From Corticium candelabrum (taxonomy: Eukaryota; Porifera; Homoscleromorpha; Homosclerophorida; Plakinidae), in NCBI RefSeq assembly GCF_963422355.1, contig NC_085104.1:4114106-4178105 (forward strand): DNA of 64,000 nt, given 5' to 3'. Each line of letters opens with the position of its first letter. The stretch's first letter is position 1. The notes beneath the pieces were generated by a model. It did not search any database, was not told the DNA's origin, and worked only from the letters and a program-made list of their open reading frames with translations. Below are positions 21,796 through 32,700 of this stretch, one piece after another. The translations under genes and the position numbers were made by a program.

Positions 21796-24700
21796 AAGAA
21801 GCGGTGGTGAGTACTATTCACACGTTGTCGGATACTAAGGGCGGTCCTAAAGTAACATTAGAAGTGGCGGGGCGTGACCTAGAGTTAGATGTGGATACTG
21901 GAGCATCTGTGACCGTGCTACCGCACCATGTTTACAGTAAGTACTTGAAGCATGTACAGTTACAGAAAAGTAAGATTGCAGTGCAATCATACAGTGGTCA
22001 ACCGTTACGCGCAGTGGGCGAGGCAACCGTGCCAGTTCGATACGGTGATCAATACACAATGGGGCGAATGTTGGTCGCTCGTGCACCTTCAAAGCCCCCA
22101 GTATTGGGACGGAATTGGCTCCAGTCAATAAAATTAGACTGGCAGTCTCTGTTTATGTTGCAAGACAACCCACCTGACGCGATTTCTGAATTTGGTGAGT
22201 TATTCCAATCAGACATGGGAACATTACGCGGATATCAAGCGAACATCACGCTACAGAAGGGTGCAATTCCTCGATTTCACAGACCAAGACTCGTGCCATA
22301 CGCTTTACAGAAGAAGGTCGAGGAGGAATTGGGCAGACTTCAGAATGAAGGAATATTGAAACCGGTAGATCAGAGTTATTGGGCAGCATCTATAGTCGTT
22401 GTAAGACGGGGAGAGGGATCTCTAAGGATCTGCGGTGACTACAAAGTGACAGTCAACCCGTATTTGGAGATGAATACATACCCGTTACCAAATCCACAGG
22501 ACCTATTTGCCACGTTAGCTGGGGGTACATACCTCTCAAAGCTAGACATGAAACAGGATTACTTACAAATGAAAGTATCACCTCAGAGCCCAAAGTACTT
22601 GACTATAAATACGTCAAAAGGCCTCTTTGCATACTCGTATGCCATTCGGAATCAGTTCCGCGCCAGCTATATTACAACGTGCAATGGACGGAATCTTAAC
22701 CGGAATTTCCGGAGTAGGCTGTTTTTGATCGTGGGGAAAACAGCAGCAGAGCACGATGACCGTCTACGTATGGTTCTGGGAAGATTGAGACACCTCGGTC
22801 TGCGACTCAAAACAGAGAAGTGCGAATTTCGCCAGACACAAGTACAGTACTTAGGGCACGTCATTGACAGCCAAGGACTGAGACTGTCCGAAAGCAAACT
22901 GACAGCAATACGCGAAGCACCGGAACCGTCGAATGTGACCCAGCTGAAGGCCTACCTTGGTCTTCTCAACTATTATAACAGATTTTTGCCCAATCTCTCG
23001 ACGATTTTACAGCCACTGCATGACTTACTGAAGAAGAATCGGCAGTGGACATGGCAAGTGGAACAACGAAGGGCTTTCAAAGCACCAAAGAAGAAACTGT
23101 AGAATTCAGGTTTTCTTACTCACTACGACCTAGAGAAACGTGTAAAAGTGAAGTGTGGCGCATCACCTTACGGTGTCGGAGCTTCACACGTAATGGACGA
23201 CGGAAGTGAGCAACCTGTCGCTTGCGCCTCTCGAACACTGTCACCAACTGAGCAGAATTATGCCCAGATTGATCGTGAAGGTTTAGCCCTCATATTTGAC
23301 CTCCGCTATTTTCACAAGTACTTAGTTGGTAGATCATTTACGTTAGTAACTGATCACCGCCCGTTGGTCAAGATATTCGGACCCAAGGAAGGAGTACCAT
23401 CGCTTGCTGCAGCCCGACTCCAGCGTTGAACGTTGATATTAAGTTCGTACAACTATCAGCTCCAATACGTGCCAGGAGTTACAAATGCAGAAGCGGACAT
23501 GTTGCCCCGCTTGCCGATAGCTGTAAATGTGATTGACCACGATGAACAGTCGTACCGAATTGATTATTGTGAGATGTTACCCGTAACAGCGCAAGACGCT
23601 GCCAGGGAGACCAAGAAGGACCCTGTACTGAAACGAGTGTATGAACATGCACTTAGGGGATGGCCGAAACACGGTGAGACCGAATTACAGCCGTATCAGC
23701 ATAGAGCCGACCAGTTGACTATCGTTGAAGACTGTCTATTGTGGGGTAGTCGAGTTATTATTCCACACATTGCGGAATAAGGTACTGAACGAGCTCCATG
23801 AAGACCACGTTAGAGCTAGCCGCATGAAGGCCATAGCAAGAGGGTTTGTCTGGTGGCCTTGTCTTGACAAGGATATCGAAGATACCGTTAGGGCATGTCA
23901 AACATGTCAAGACACCAGACATAGACCAGTGCAAACTCATTCCCACCCGGTGGATTTACCCTGATGCACCATGGAGCCGGCTACACGCGCACTTTGTGGA
24001 AGTCAGTGGAAAACAATATTTAGTGATCGTTGACGCGTTCTCAAAGTGGCCAGAAGTGAACGAGTTGGGGACTCATGGGACCTCAACAAAAACCATCAAA
24101 GCATTCCGGAGAACATTTGCCTGCCATGGGTTACCCGAGAGGTTAGTAACAGACAACGGCCCACAATTTACGTCACAGCAGTTTCAAGAATTTTTTTATG
24201 AAGGCGAACAGAATTAAGCACCAGCTTACACCATCCTATCACCCCTCTTCAAACGGACAGGTGGAACGCCTAGTGCAGGAAGTTAAGAAAAGCTTGAAGA
24301 CCAAGCCGTCAATTCGAACAGTTAGTCACCAACTATCAATTTTTCTCTTGCAGTATCGAACTACGCCAAACTGCACCACAGGCAAAACACCCGCTGAGTT
24401 ACTAATGAAGAAGGAGCTAGGGACGAGACTTTCGTTTCTGAGGCCAGAGTCAGGGAAGACTCTTCGAGAGGAACATCGAGACCATTACAATCTAGCGACA
24501 GAGCAAGTTCGTAATAAGAGCCCGGGAGATACCGTCAGTGTCTTAAAACCTAAACGTGACGAACGTGGGAAGTGGTTATGTGGGACGATCCTACAAAGGC
24601 TAGGGCCAGTCAACTATCTGGTTGATGTCTACGGACAGCCGCGATATGTTCATGTAGAACATTTACTAAACCGAGATCCTCGGAGTATACCCGACGAGTT

Positions 24701-24980
24701 CATCGAGAGTCGTCCAGAGCACGACGTGATAGTACCAACGCTGACACCGTCGGATGCCACAACGCGGGACCAATCAGTACCCGTAAGACCTACGGATGCG
24801 GGAATACCTGTTGAAGTTGATAGTCAGAGAGCACACACTCCAGTGACAACCACCCGTCCAACCGCTGTGGTACCAGTACCAGTGGAAGAGGAAACCATGA
24901 CAACGTCACCAGAGACACTGGGATCCCAAGAGCGAAGATACCCACAACGTCAAAATCGACAGAAACCTGCGCGATACAGG
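21796..24980 (+). pseudogene. pol of the gypsy element: protease, reverse transcriptase, RNase H, integrase, broken
   Basis: Protease active site LDVDTGASVTVLPH (21886-21927). The reverse transcriptase runs from GILKPVDQSYWAASIVVVRR (22351-22410) past LSKLDMKQDYLQMKVSP (22535-22585). Near 22640-22740 the frame changes and the short segment that should hold the two catalytic aspartates is absent, so this polymerase is dead. RNase H follows from 23148 (CGASPYGVGASHVMDDGS), with a stop near 23427. The integrase has an HHCC-type finger (CQTCQDTRHRPVQTHSH near 23910-23945), then catalytic residues in VIVDAFSKWPEV (24025-24060), VTDNGPQFTSQQF (24148-24186) and SNGQVERLVQEV (24250-24285), across two frameshifts. 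I describe the breaks only. Confidence 0.85.
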
Positions 24981-24991
24981 TAGATTTAGCT

Positions 24992-25004
24992 AAGGTGGAA
25001 GGAG
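24992..25004 (+). other. Polypurine tract
   Basis: AAGGTGGAAGGAG lies directly before the 3' LTR, at the place and with the composition expected for plus-strand priming of an LTR retrotransposon. Confidence 0.75.
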
Positions 25005-25181
25005 TGTAGTGTAGTGACATCTGACTCTAACTACACGCACATAGTGTAGTACGTAGTACGTAGTACGCGTGCGTAGCTTGCTATTGACTTACTTGAGTGT
25101 TGGCTAGTTCGGGCTGCAAATATAACACTGTGTCGAGTACTGAGCCTACTGTGTCGAACCCCGAACTTACAAGGTATAACA
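25005..25181 (+). repeat. 3' LTR of the gypsy element
   Basis: 177 bases, direct copy of 20817-20986 with an extra TAGTACG unit and a handful of substitutions, followed by the CTTGT target duplication at 25182-25186. Confidence 0.92.
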
Positions 25182-25186
25182 CTTGT

Positions 25187-25245
25187 CAGCGTCCAGGACA
25201 CTCGCAGGACGCTGTGCCAGCGTCGTACTGTGAACCGGGCTTAAA
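25187..25245. mobile_element. Right part of the GCGTC-rich MITE split by the gypsy insertion
   Basis: CAGCGTCCAGGACACTCGCA through CTGTGAACCGGGCTTAAAG is the inverted counterpart of 14649-14710, including the terminal motif. It directly follows the second CTTGT, so the gypsy element landed in this MITE. Confidence 0.65.
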
Positions 25246-25309
25246 GCTCACGATTCTACGAGGCATGGCCAATTTTGCGGACACGCCCACTGTATTGGCT
25301 TCTAATTCA

Positions 25310-27076
25310 CTGGTACGGTAGAATCATTAGCAGATCCAAGCTGGAACAAGGGTGGTGTATCTGTCTGTCCATCTCAGTCTTTGATGATGTAAAAGGCTCC
25401 CTCAAAGATGTTGGCCTGACTATACGAGACGAGAAATGCAAGCTGTATTACCCAGATGCGCCAGAGCACTTCGCTACAACAGTTCCTATTACAAGAGTAG
25501 GAGTCCATGTGTTGGGGACGCCTATAGGCGCACCTAGTTACATCCAATCAAGTTGTACAAGGGTAGCACAGGATGGCAGTTCACTTTGCTCTAAGCTAAA
25601 AGATCTTGATGATCCTCAGTGCAGTCTTCTGTTACTCAGACATTGCCACGTCCCAAAAATGAATCATCTTGCCAGGACTGTATCTCCCAGGGATGTATCA
25701 GAAGCTGCGGGTATCCATGACCTCCTTACCAGAAAGACTTTCACTGACATCATAGGATTGGATCGGTTGGACGACACCAAGTGGAAACAAGCATCCCTGA
25801 AAATTAAATTCGGTGGATTCGGGCTCACGTCAATTCGAGGTACAGCTCCTGCTGCATTTTTGGCAGCATGGGCACACTCACTTAAAGAACTCCCCAACAG
25901 ATTTCCATCAATGTGTCGGGACTTAGAAAATCTCTATCAAAGCAGCCCTAAGAATGATTCCTCTACCATAAGGTCAACCTTGTATCAAGCAGTGTCTAAT
26001 CTTCCTCCCAAGTCAAACTTGGACGATGAAGAAGAAGTTATATATCACACTCTAGAGGAGATGATCAAGAACCCCAGGAAACTACAGCATCGTTTATCAA
26101 CGGACATTTCCTGCATGGAAGCAGCAACATTTACCAATAGAATAGTTGAGGAAAAGGACGCGGGAAGAATGAGATCCTTGCAAGGACGAGGGGCGGGAGG
26201 ATGGCTTGAAACAGTCCCCACTTCAGACAAGCACGCACTAAAGCAGAATGAATTTCGTCTAGCGTCTTGTCTGAGGTTGGGTGTCTGTCTGCCATTCAGT
26301 CAGCTCCTTGTAAAATGTGAGTGTGGAGCAGAGCTGGACAGAGAAGGATATCACTTGATTACATGTAAGTATGGGGGAGGTCCTGTCTGGACGCACAACA
26401 CCCTAGTTTCTGGATGGAGCGAGTGTCTCAGCGATTTGCTCATATGCCACCAGATTGAGCCAAGACACAGATACATCCACACTGAAGATAGACCAGACAT
26501 CACATTTTACGACGTAGACTCAGGAACAACAAAAGAGATAGATGTTGCTATGGCTCATCCCTGGAGCAAAGATACCATCAAGGGAGCGTCCACGACATGT
26601 GGATATGCAGCAACAAAACGAGAGGCAAGGAAGGAAGTAAAGTATCGCAAAGAATCATTACCAGATGGTTCTAAGCCTTTTGTTACTCCTCTGGTGTTCG
26701 AACACTTTGGTCGTTGGGGACCCAAAGCAGAGGAATTTTTAAATGAACTTGCAAAGAAGTCCAAAGACATGCTGGGAAGGAAAAATGAAGCAGCGTTTAG
26801 AAGCTATTGGAGAAGAAGATTTTCTGTGATTATTCAGAAATGTAACAGTAGAGTTGTTTTAAGAAAGCTATCTAGGCTTTCATTGAATTGTTTGGATGGA
26901 CAAGACAAGCTAGAGATGGACAAAGCCATTCATAGTTCTATTCATTAATTAAAACGAAGAACAGTAGGAAAGTAGAACTTTTAGTACTGCAGCAAGTGAT
27001 GTAAGTAGTGACGTTTGATGACAATAAAACAAATCTGTCTGTGTGTCTGTCTGTCTGTCCGTCTGTCTGCCTGCCT
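25310..27076 (+). mobile_element. 5'-truncated LINE: end of RT and C-terminal CCHC/nuclease-like domain
   Basis: A long open frame (25275-26948; the element probably starts near 25310) begins at the last part of a reverse transcriptase (VGLTIRDEKCKLYYPDAP, near 25410-25460). It ends with a cysteine/histidine finger CECGAELDREGYHLITCKYG (26320-26379), then RPDITFYDVDSGTTKEIDV (26490-26548), which has the PD...D spacing of a restriction-like nuclease, then LVFEHFGRWGPKAEEFLNEL and FRSYWRRRFSVIIQKCNSRV. This C-terminal protein type is common in cnidarian genomes. The frame is uninterrupted for more than 1.6 kb, so the copy is young despite truncation. The 3' end is ATGACAATAAAACAAATCTG followed by a TCTG repeat. 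The sequence bears no resemblance to the LINE at 15.9 kb. Confidence 0.82.
27032..27076. repeat. (TCTG)n tail of the LINE
   Basis: CTGTCTGTGTGTCTGTCTGT continues with slightly varied units and directly follows an AATAAA-like signal at 27020-27028. It is most likely the simple-repeat 3' tail of the preceding LINE. Confidence 0.75.
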
Positions 27077-27079
27077 GTA

Positions 27080-28762
27080 ACAACAATCACGCCAAACAAC
27101 CGAGCCAATGGCGACGAAACTATGAATGAAGACTACGTAGCACACCAAAATGTAAACGCACATTCATAGGCGAAGGAGCATGTCGGGTTAAATAATTAAT
27201 ACAATTCATGTGTGGTTGATTTGACCAAGTTTAGCAAATTAACACGAATTTTTTTCAGCCTCAACGGCACATCTAGAACCCGGATATAGTTACAACATTT
27301 TGCTTAGTTCGACATCCCCAGTAAAAGGCGAATCGCTCCGTGCATACTGTCCGAGGTCACAAACAGGCTTTTCAAATTTGGTGAAGATTCAGTGTGCCAT
27401 TTTAGTGAAATTCGAGATGGTGAGTTTGATGGGGAAGAAATTGCGCCTCCACAAAAAGACTCTAGAAGACGTGACACCTTCACTGTCGTAGACTCGCCCC
27501 AGTGTCTTCCGCCGTAGTCATTCTCTGAATAGTCAATCCTCTTAGGGAATGGTTTCAGACCGCCCACTGTCGTCACTAAATGCTGCCATTAGTGCGCTCC
27601 GTGTACCAGCTGCCTTGGCCACATGCCTGGTAACCGCCCTTCCTGTGGCTGCCAAGGTGTGGCGCAAAAACACTTCAAAAATCGCCAGAAGAGCGTTCCT
27701 ATCGCTTTCTGCTTCTAGATTTCCATTGATTGTGAGTTAATCAGTGCGGACTTTGAACGTGAGTTTTGTATTTTGTCAGACGATCTGGTCGTCTTACCCG
27801 TCGCTTGCGCTATGAATTTCGCTCCAAGAGCTTTGGAATCCGATGTCAATGGTCTAGACAAGAAACGCCTAAGACGCAGTTCATGTGTTGAAGTGTAATG
27901 CGTGCTTGTCTTTACACAACGCACGCGATCGTTGGCTGATTGGTTTACATCTTGCATAAATTTTTGTCTCCTGGAGCCGTTTATTGGAACAATAAAAATC
28001 TGATGAACTGCGCGCTGTTGTGCACGCTGATACAGATCTCACTAATGGCAAGCACTTAATGCATTTAGTGAAAACCAGGCTCTAGGATTGACTATCCAGG
28101 GAATGACGACGGCGAAGAGACACTGGGTCGAGCCTATCACTGCCGACCTCGATCAATTCGGCGTGCACTCACAATTCGTGGTGCAAACTTTGAGCAGGAA
28201 CAGCATCCTTGCTGTTACGGTTGGGTTGGTGGACAACAAAAGGTGCCCCTTTAAATTGTCAATTCGTACAACCAAAATGTCAGGGGCGTTGGAAACAAAA
28301 TTGAAGTGGTCCTGCCTAATGCGCGCAACTAGGCGGAAATAGCGCGCGTTAGCACACAAAAACTACATCCAACACCGAAGAATCAGACATGGTGACACGC
28401 GTGCGCACAGTAGAAATGGCCTCGATGCCCAATGTACAGTGCTTATTTATTGACTCAATACAGAATTGTACAATTTTGATTATATAGCCTAAGGCAAACG
28501 ATCCTGTCTACTAACAAAGCGAATAAACTATCTACAAATATATTACTTATTTAATCGTGTATACCTAAACCGTAAGTAGTGCAAATCGTCGACTGGTGAG
28601 AGTCAATTTTTCAAAACAGGTTGGGCTCTAGAGTAAAAATCAACTCCCTCTTGCCGATTAGCTTTACATCATGCCTTAATGTAGTTTTGGCTGTTGCAAT
28701 TTTTTTGCAATTTAATTTGTGCATGTTGTATACAGCTGTGACTGTGTAAACTGCCAAACTCT

Positions 28763-28767
<5 letters not shown>
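27080..28767. other. Unassigned stretch
   Basis: Only short frames without recognisable domains. GC-richer patches near 27590-27700 and 28080-28270 show no consistent coding signal. I cannot name anything here. Confidence 0.35.
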
Positions 28768-28845
<78 letters not shown>

Positions 28846-28866
28846 ACACACACATACACACACACA
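28768..28866. repeat. (CA)n microsatellite
   Basis: About 98 bases of CA repeat with two single-base interruptions (CT and AT). The Cys-Val frames across it are artefacts of the repeat. Confidence 0.95.
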
Positions 28867-29118
28867 AAAACTCTTCGCCAAGAGTTTGAATTAGTGAAAA
28901 ATAGCAGACTCGACCTTGACATGTTGAGTTGGGATTTCTATAAAACCTACTCAACTTTACCAGTCTACAAGTCTGTTCTATTTAAAGAACAGCTTTGCTT
29001 AGAACATAAAGGTAGGCTGTGGTGGTTAAATTGTTGACATGTTTTTGAAAATGCATTGAAACACCTATCAAGCATTCGCTGAGCATCCATAGAGAATTGT
29101 ATTACGAGAATTCACACC

Positions 29119-29235
29119 ATGGACTGGGCTGCTATGCTGGTGCCAGCGTTACAACACTGGAAGTTGACCATTGGTGTTATAGCTATCATATGCTGTTTTT
29201 ATTCACTTGATCTACCAAATATGGAGACACATTAA
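29119..29235 (+). other. Small ORF with strong start context and one membrane-like segment
   Basis: A 38-codon frame starts in a CACACCATGG context, close to the ideal animal initiation context, and encodes a single hydrophobic stretch LTIGVIAIICCFYSL flanked by polar ends. No homologue is recognised and no splice context is evident. It may be chance. It lies about 500 bases beyond the 3' end of the EGF gene. Confidence 0.2.
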
Positions 29236-29731
29236 TATTCTGGTTAAGAATCTCTCTATTACTAGAAGATTGCTGTTCTCTTAGATCTGACTATCGATAT
29301 GGTAGAGTCATCAATGCGTCTTAATTACCATTATACAGGCTTTCTTGTTCAAGCAAGCTATATTAGCAATAGCCATATAGGAAGGACTATGTTGACTGAC
29401 ATGACAGTTCAAGGGAAGAGGACAGATACTGAGTATTTTGTGAGGTCTTACTGTACACAGTATGGCATTTGTAACTGAATATTATTATACTAGGTAAGTT
29501 TAGACATGCCAACCAACTGAAAATAGCAATTACATGAAACGACCGATCGAGACTTAGGAGTTAATTCATATAGTAAGTAAAGGAAAACGACCAATTATTT
29601 TCGTCACTCTTGACACAATCATAATAGGACAAGTCTAGCAAAAACATTCAAAATTATTCAGCCCCGGACACACCATTCAAAACAAACTACAGCAGATAAA
29701 AGACAAGTCCGGGGTTGCGATGCATATGATT

Positions 29732-32700
29732 TTAGCGAGCATCACATCGATCTCCAAAAGCAGATTTGAAATCTGCTTCGGCTTGGTTGCTGGCAGCCCT
29801 AGATCGAAACCAATCCTGCACTTGCATGTCGTCACACCGACCAAGTGGCAGAGGCTTAGGCAGACCATTGGGTTTGCCAATTTGTTCATACCACAGGTCA
29901 ATCATACGATATACAAATTCTTTCAGTGTGTTCCAAAGTTCTTCTGGATCAGTCTGGTCGAAATTGACAGATGGAGGAATGCCGTCAAGATTCAAGCTCG
30001 AAGCATCCTCTAGCCATGCATTCACTTCATAGATATATGTACTGACGATATCTTCCCACTGCTTGATAGGAGGATCATTCGCACTTACAACAGGATTGGG
30101 CAGATTATTTCCGAGGCTTTCACAATTCTTAGTTGTGTCCCTCCAGTCACCTTCATTATTCATCCAGCGGTCTCTCTGCACAGGCCAGTTCTTGGTACAG
30201 TCACTCACATCTAAAATGTAAAATAGCATTGTCACTCACTCTACTGTAAAAGAGTACATAATAATCTTACCAACACATGAATTAACTCCATCACCACTGA
30301 AATTTGCTGTACATTCGCATCGAAATGAACCCTCCAAGTTTATACAATTAGCACGTTTGTGACAGTTATTTGTACTGGGATCAACACACTCATTTATGTC
30401 GTAACAATCATTGTTGCCATCACCAGTGAAGCCAATTCTACAAAAGCAGTCTCGTATGATACCAGTAACAACTCGACAAATACCGCTGGGGTGACAATGA
30501 CTGTCATCTGTACATCCCACACATGGTCCATTGATTGGATCTCCAGTAAATCCCGTTGGACAGATACATTGAAAAGAACCATCCAAATTCAAACATAGAG
30601 CAGTGCTATGGCAATTATTTAGACTTAGATTGGCGCATTCATCAATGTCTGTACAAGATATACCATCTCCAGTATATCCAGAATTGCAAGTGCATATAAA
30701 CGATCCAAGTGTATTAGTACAGAATGCATTAGCATGACAATTGTCAGTGTTTTCGGTGCACTCGTCGATGTCAACACAGTTTCGACCATTTCCCCTGAAT
30801 CCAAGTCTACAAGTACAAGTAAAAGATTCGATTGTCTCGGAGCAATCAGCATTGTCACTGCAGTCATCAGTATTCAAAAGACATTTATATTTAGGGACAC
30901 AAGCGTGACCATTTCTAGTATATCCAGGCCTACAAGTACAAGTAAAGCTTCCAATGATGTTAGCACAAAGAGAAAAATCATGACAGTCATGAATATGTAT
31001 GGTGCATTCATCAATGTCGTTGCACGTAGTTAGTCCATTTCCAGTGAATCCTAGATTGCATACACAGGCAGCCCCAATGCATCGAGCATTAGAATGGCAA
31101 TCACCATCGTTGACGCAGGGTGGTGTTGTGAAGGTCCAGTCACCCTTGTTCAGTACACCATTCCTTGTAACTGGTCCACCACCTGGACAGTTATTGTCAA
31201 CACCCACAAAAGCTCCCTGTTCTACAATTACGTAATGATCTTGATTCCCAACATAATTCCCACTCAATGTAAAGCTTGCTGTGTGGATGTTACCCACAGA
31301 AGTGATAGAAACAGCTGTAGAAGTTAAAGTATCGATCATCTCTACGACACTATCATCACTTGTCTTATGAATCGTTATATAACGAGGAGTGTTGGGTCTG
31401 CGAACCTAATAATAAGACAACACCATACATAAACTAGATCAAACAACTATATATTAAATAGAATTACTTGTTTTGAGAAAGATATACTCGCAGTTCCTAA
31501 ACTTGGAGAAAACACTCCACCATTTGGTGATCGAGTTGCAAGTAGCACCTCTGGAGGATCAACTGCAAAATAGAAGTGTCAGTAAGAATTTAACTGTCAC
31601 TTTGATATCAAATCTTACATCCTGGAAGCATGGTGATACAGTGTTGATCGCTTGCACCCCTAACGTTAACATACAAATTGTTAGGTAATCAAAATAGATG
31701 TATGTGTACCTCGAGTTGAAACACTCACTTTTGATCATCAACTGCAAGGAAACAGAGAAAGAATGGCTTTCCATACTGGTCTAATGCAGGTGTCCAAGTG
31801 AAAGTTGCCCGTTTCAATCCTCCACCAATATCATCAAATGTCGACTCAATCATGCCTTGTGGCTTGGCTGTAACAAGGAAGTCAACGCTAAGAAAGAACA
31901 CATACAGATCAATCTATATCTTAGATAGAGATCATACATATACCACCATACTTGTTATTTAGATTTACGTGTCTAGTTGTAACATTGTAAGTAAACGTGT
32001 CACCCTCAGATATAGCAAAGCAGTGAGGTTGAAGGAGTGTACCAACAAACTCCGGCTTCTCGTTACAAGGCAGTTTAGCTTCGACAACTTTAATTAGAAA
32101 CTGCAATGGAACTTCACTCAGATATGTCGCTGTGCCTCCCACATCAATGTGATCTTCAAGAACAACAGCAACTGCATAGAGTCCTTCATTGGGTGGCGTC
32201 CATACTATCTCACAAGTTGTCTGTATGGATATAGATATACACATTCTAATAAATTCAAGTATGTGCACTGATGTGCACATTGTTTAACAACATACATACC
32301 TCATCTAGTCGTGCATTGAATGGCGGTCTGTCAAGATCGTGACAAACACCACCACATTCATCAAAACCATCGTCATCGTTTCCATCATCAGGTAAAGTTT
32401 GTTTACCATTGGCCCAACGACATCTGACAGCGTCGGAGTCTTCGTCACGGTTAGGAATAACGATGCGATGCTCACATCCAGCTCTTGCAGGAAGAACAGG
32501 AATCATTGTGGTGCTTGGGCTAGTGTTGATACGTGTTGGGTCATCAGGGCGACCTTCTAGGTTAATTTCAGTGTACACTCGTTGTGAAAGGTCAGATAAA
32601 GCGGGAACATTTTCAAGAGTAGACAACCAACAGCACCGATCAGTTCCAGTAGGATCAATGCTATAACAAATGTCTTATAGTCTGTTATGATGGAACAACA

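Larger units (their letters stand above)
20817..25181 (+). mobile_element. Ty3/gypsy LTR retrotransposon, structurally complete, 5-base target duplication
   Basis: Two LTRs (170 and 177 bases) start TGTAGTGTAGTGACATC and end GGTATAA(T/C)A. CTTGT is repeated directly outside both LTRs (20812-20816 and 25182-25186), the expected 5-base duplication of a Ty3/gypsy integrase. A primer-binding-like TTGGCGACGAGGAT follows the 5' LTR at 20987-21000 and a purine-rich tract AAGGTGGAAGGAG precedes the 3' LTR at 24992-25004. Gene order inside is gag, protease, reverse transcriptase, RNase H, integrase. The LTRs are close to identical apart from an extra TAGTACG unit and a few substitutions, so the insertion is fairly young although its genes are already broken. 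Confidence 0.92.

Noticed and set aside
29720-30032. Plus-strand frames of 88-97 codons opposite the EGF gene's last exon
   Set aside because: Shadows of the minus-strand exon, which has matching splice phase and a stop consistent with the whole transcript.
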